From contig CAKUOS010000075.1 of the NCBI GenBank assembly GCA_934670025.1, positions 1-5,598 of the forward strand: a stretch of DNA of 5,598 nt, given 5' to 3'. Below the pieces are notes generated by a model. That model was not told the origin of the DNA and ran no database searches. It saw only the letters and a list, made by a program, of their open reading frames with translations. Below, piece by piece: positions 5,243 to 5,598 of this stretch. Position 1 is the stretch's first letter, and each line of letters begins with the position of its first letter. The position numbers and the translations under genes were made by a program. The stretch comes from an uncultured Oscillospiraceae bacterium. Its GTDB lineage: Bacteria; Bacillota; Clostridia; Oscillospirales; Oscillospiraceae.

Positions 5243-5598
5243 CTACATATCGTCCCGCGTATCGGAGACATTCCCCTCAAGCTGAACACGTCTCGTGTTG
5301 TAATAGCGAATATACTGCCGGATCATCTGAACAAGCTCGTGCTTGCCGGTGAACCGTCTGCCGTAACAGCGTTCCCGTTTCAAAATGCCCCGGAAGCCCT
5401 CCATCGGGCCGTTGTCAATGCAATGCGCCACGCGGGACATACTCTGCGTCATGCCCGCCTGCACAAGCTTGTGGCGGAAGGTACGGTTGGTGTACTGAAA
5501 ACCTCTGTCGCTGCGGAACAAAGGATGCGCGTCCGGATTGGCCTGCGCAGCCTTGTCGAAGGTTTTGAAAACCAGTGGGTTATCGTTGTGTTCACTGA
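5243..5598 (-). pseudogene. IS3-family transposase, 3'-truncated; 5' end beyond window
   Basis: The minus frame enters from the right edge and reads PLFRSDRGFQYTNRTFRHKL, then QSMSRVAHCIDNGPMEGF, then LKRERCYGRRF and IRQYIRYYNTRRVQ. This is the C-terminal half of the rve/DDE integrase domain of IS3-family OrfB. The second catalytic Asp (SDRG, codon 5507-5509) and the Glu (PMEGF, codon 5399-5401) have exactly 35 residues between them, the DD(35)E spacing of the family; the first Asp lies outside the window. After RRVQ (about 5282) the family would continue with a leucine-rich tail, but here the frame runs into antisense integrase DNA (LEGNVSDTRDDM) and stops at 5243. The C-terminal tail and the IS inverted repeat are missing, so this end is not a normal insertion boundary. 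An Arg replaces the Trp common after MEGF. Confidence 0.85.
5282..5598 (-). mobile_element. Partial IS3-family insertion sequence
   Basis: This is the IS-derived DNA to the right of the integrase junction. The visible end lies inside the transposase coding sequence, with no terminal inverted repeat and no target duplication. The element was therefore cut by deletion or recombination instead of ending here by transposition. Its other end is outside the window. Confidence 0.7.

Larger units (their letters stand above)
4137..5598. mobile_element. Degenerate Tn916-like element remnant with nested debris
   Basis: Within about 1.46 kb there are a sigma region-4 fragment, a group II intron domain V, a frameshifted gene remnant, an N-terminal integrase fragment and an IS3 transposase fragment. 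In Tn916, orf7 (sigma-like), orf8, xis and int lie together at one end; the sigma and int pieces here keep that neighbourhood, but no xis is recognisable. Base composition also changes: GC-rich host DNA ends near 4130, and AT-rich patches follow at about 4320-4430 and 4680-4880. The outer borders are unknown; the left one is placed at the sigma fragment and the right one lies beyond the window. Confidence 0.5.
4940..5598 (+). pseudogene. Tyrosine integrase N-terminus, truncated and fused to antisense IS3
   Basis: From the ATG at 4940, 114 codons match the N-terminus of Tn916-type site-specific tyrosine integrases. MAKKRANGEGNIRKRKDGRW plus EGRYTAGYDEKTGKQ (about 1-40) is the arm-type DNA-binding domain with its G-x-G-x-I-x-K-x-x-D-G-R-W-E-G-R pattern. 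T70-LGTWLQTWYELYAKP-H-L-R begins the SAM-like core-binding domain, which reaches HIVPRIGDIPLK at 114. Such enzymes are normally about 380-410 residues; the catalytic domain with the R..H-x-x-R..Y residues is absent. At about 5281 the sequence changes to the antisense of an IS3 transposase, and the plus frame remains open without a stop to the right edge (219 full codons). Residues after 114 are therefore not integrase. The fragment has an intact ribosome site and could still make an arm-binding peptide, but it cannot recombine DNA. Confidence 0.85.

Overview
The window looks like a GC-rich chromosome of an anaerobic gut-type Firmicute (Clostridia, Oscillospiraceae-like). This is inferred from near-perfect AGGAGG ribosome binding sites, a T-tailed intrinsic terminator, a MalT-like regulator of the type common in these bacteria, and remnants of a Tn916-like conjugative element. 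Taxonomy cannot be fixed from the sequence alone.

Left part (1-4040, GC-rich, all genes on the minus strand): a large MalT-type LuxR transcription regulator (1554-4040) ends in a strong intrinsic terminator (1505-1541). Beyond it lie a short DUF2442 protein (1236-1475) and a secreted lipoprotein (1190 running off the left edge). The last two are 45 bp apart, each with a strong Shine-Dalgarno site, and may form an operon. Nothing in the sequence ties the regulator to a particular target.

Right part (about 4137-5598, mixed GC with AT-rich patches): a graveyard of mobile-element pieces. In order these are a 52-codon sigma-70 region-4 fragment resembling Tn916 ORF7 (minus), an isolated group II intron domain V with a class-IIC-style CGC triad (plus), a frameshifted unidentified gene remnant (minus), the first 114 codons of a Tn916/lambda-type tyrosine integrase (plus), and the 3' part of an IS3-family transposase (minus, running off the right edge). 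The integrase is broken at about 5281, where it meets the truncated end of the transposase gene. The plus frame stays open through the antisense of the transposase to the window edge.

I found no convincing new system. The most informative points are the orphan domain V, the integrase/IS3 junction, the sigma region-4 remnant that kept a good ribosome binding site, and the terminator that settles the DUF2442 start. No tRNA, rRNA or CRISPR array was seen.
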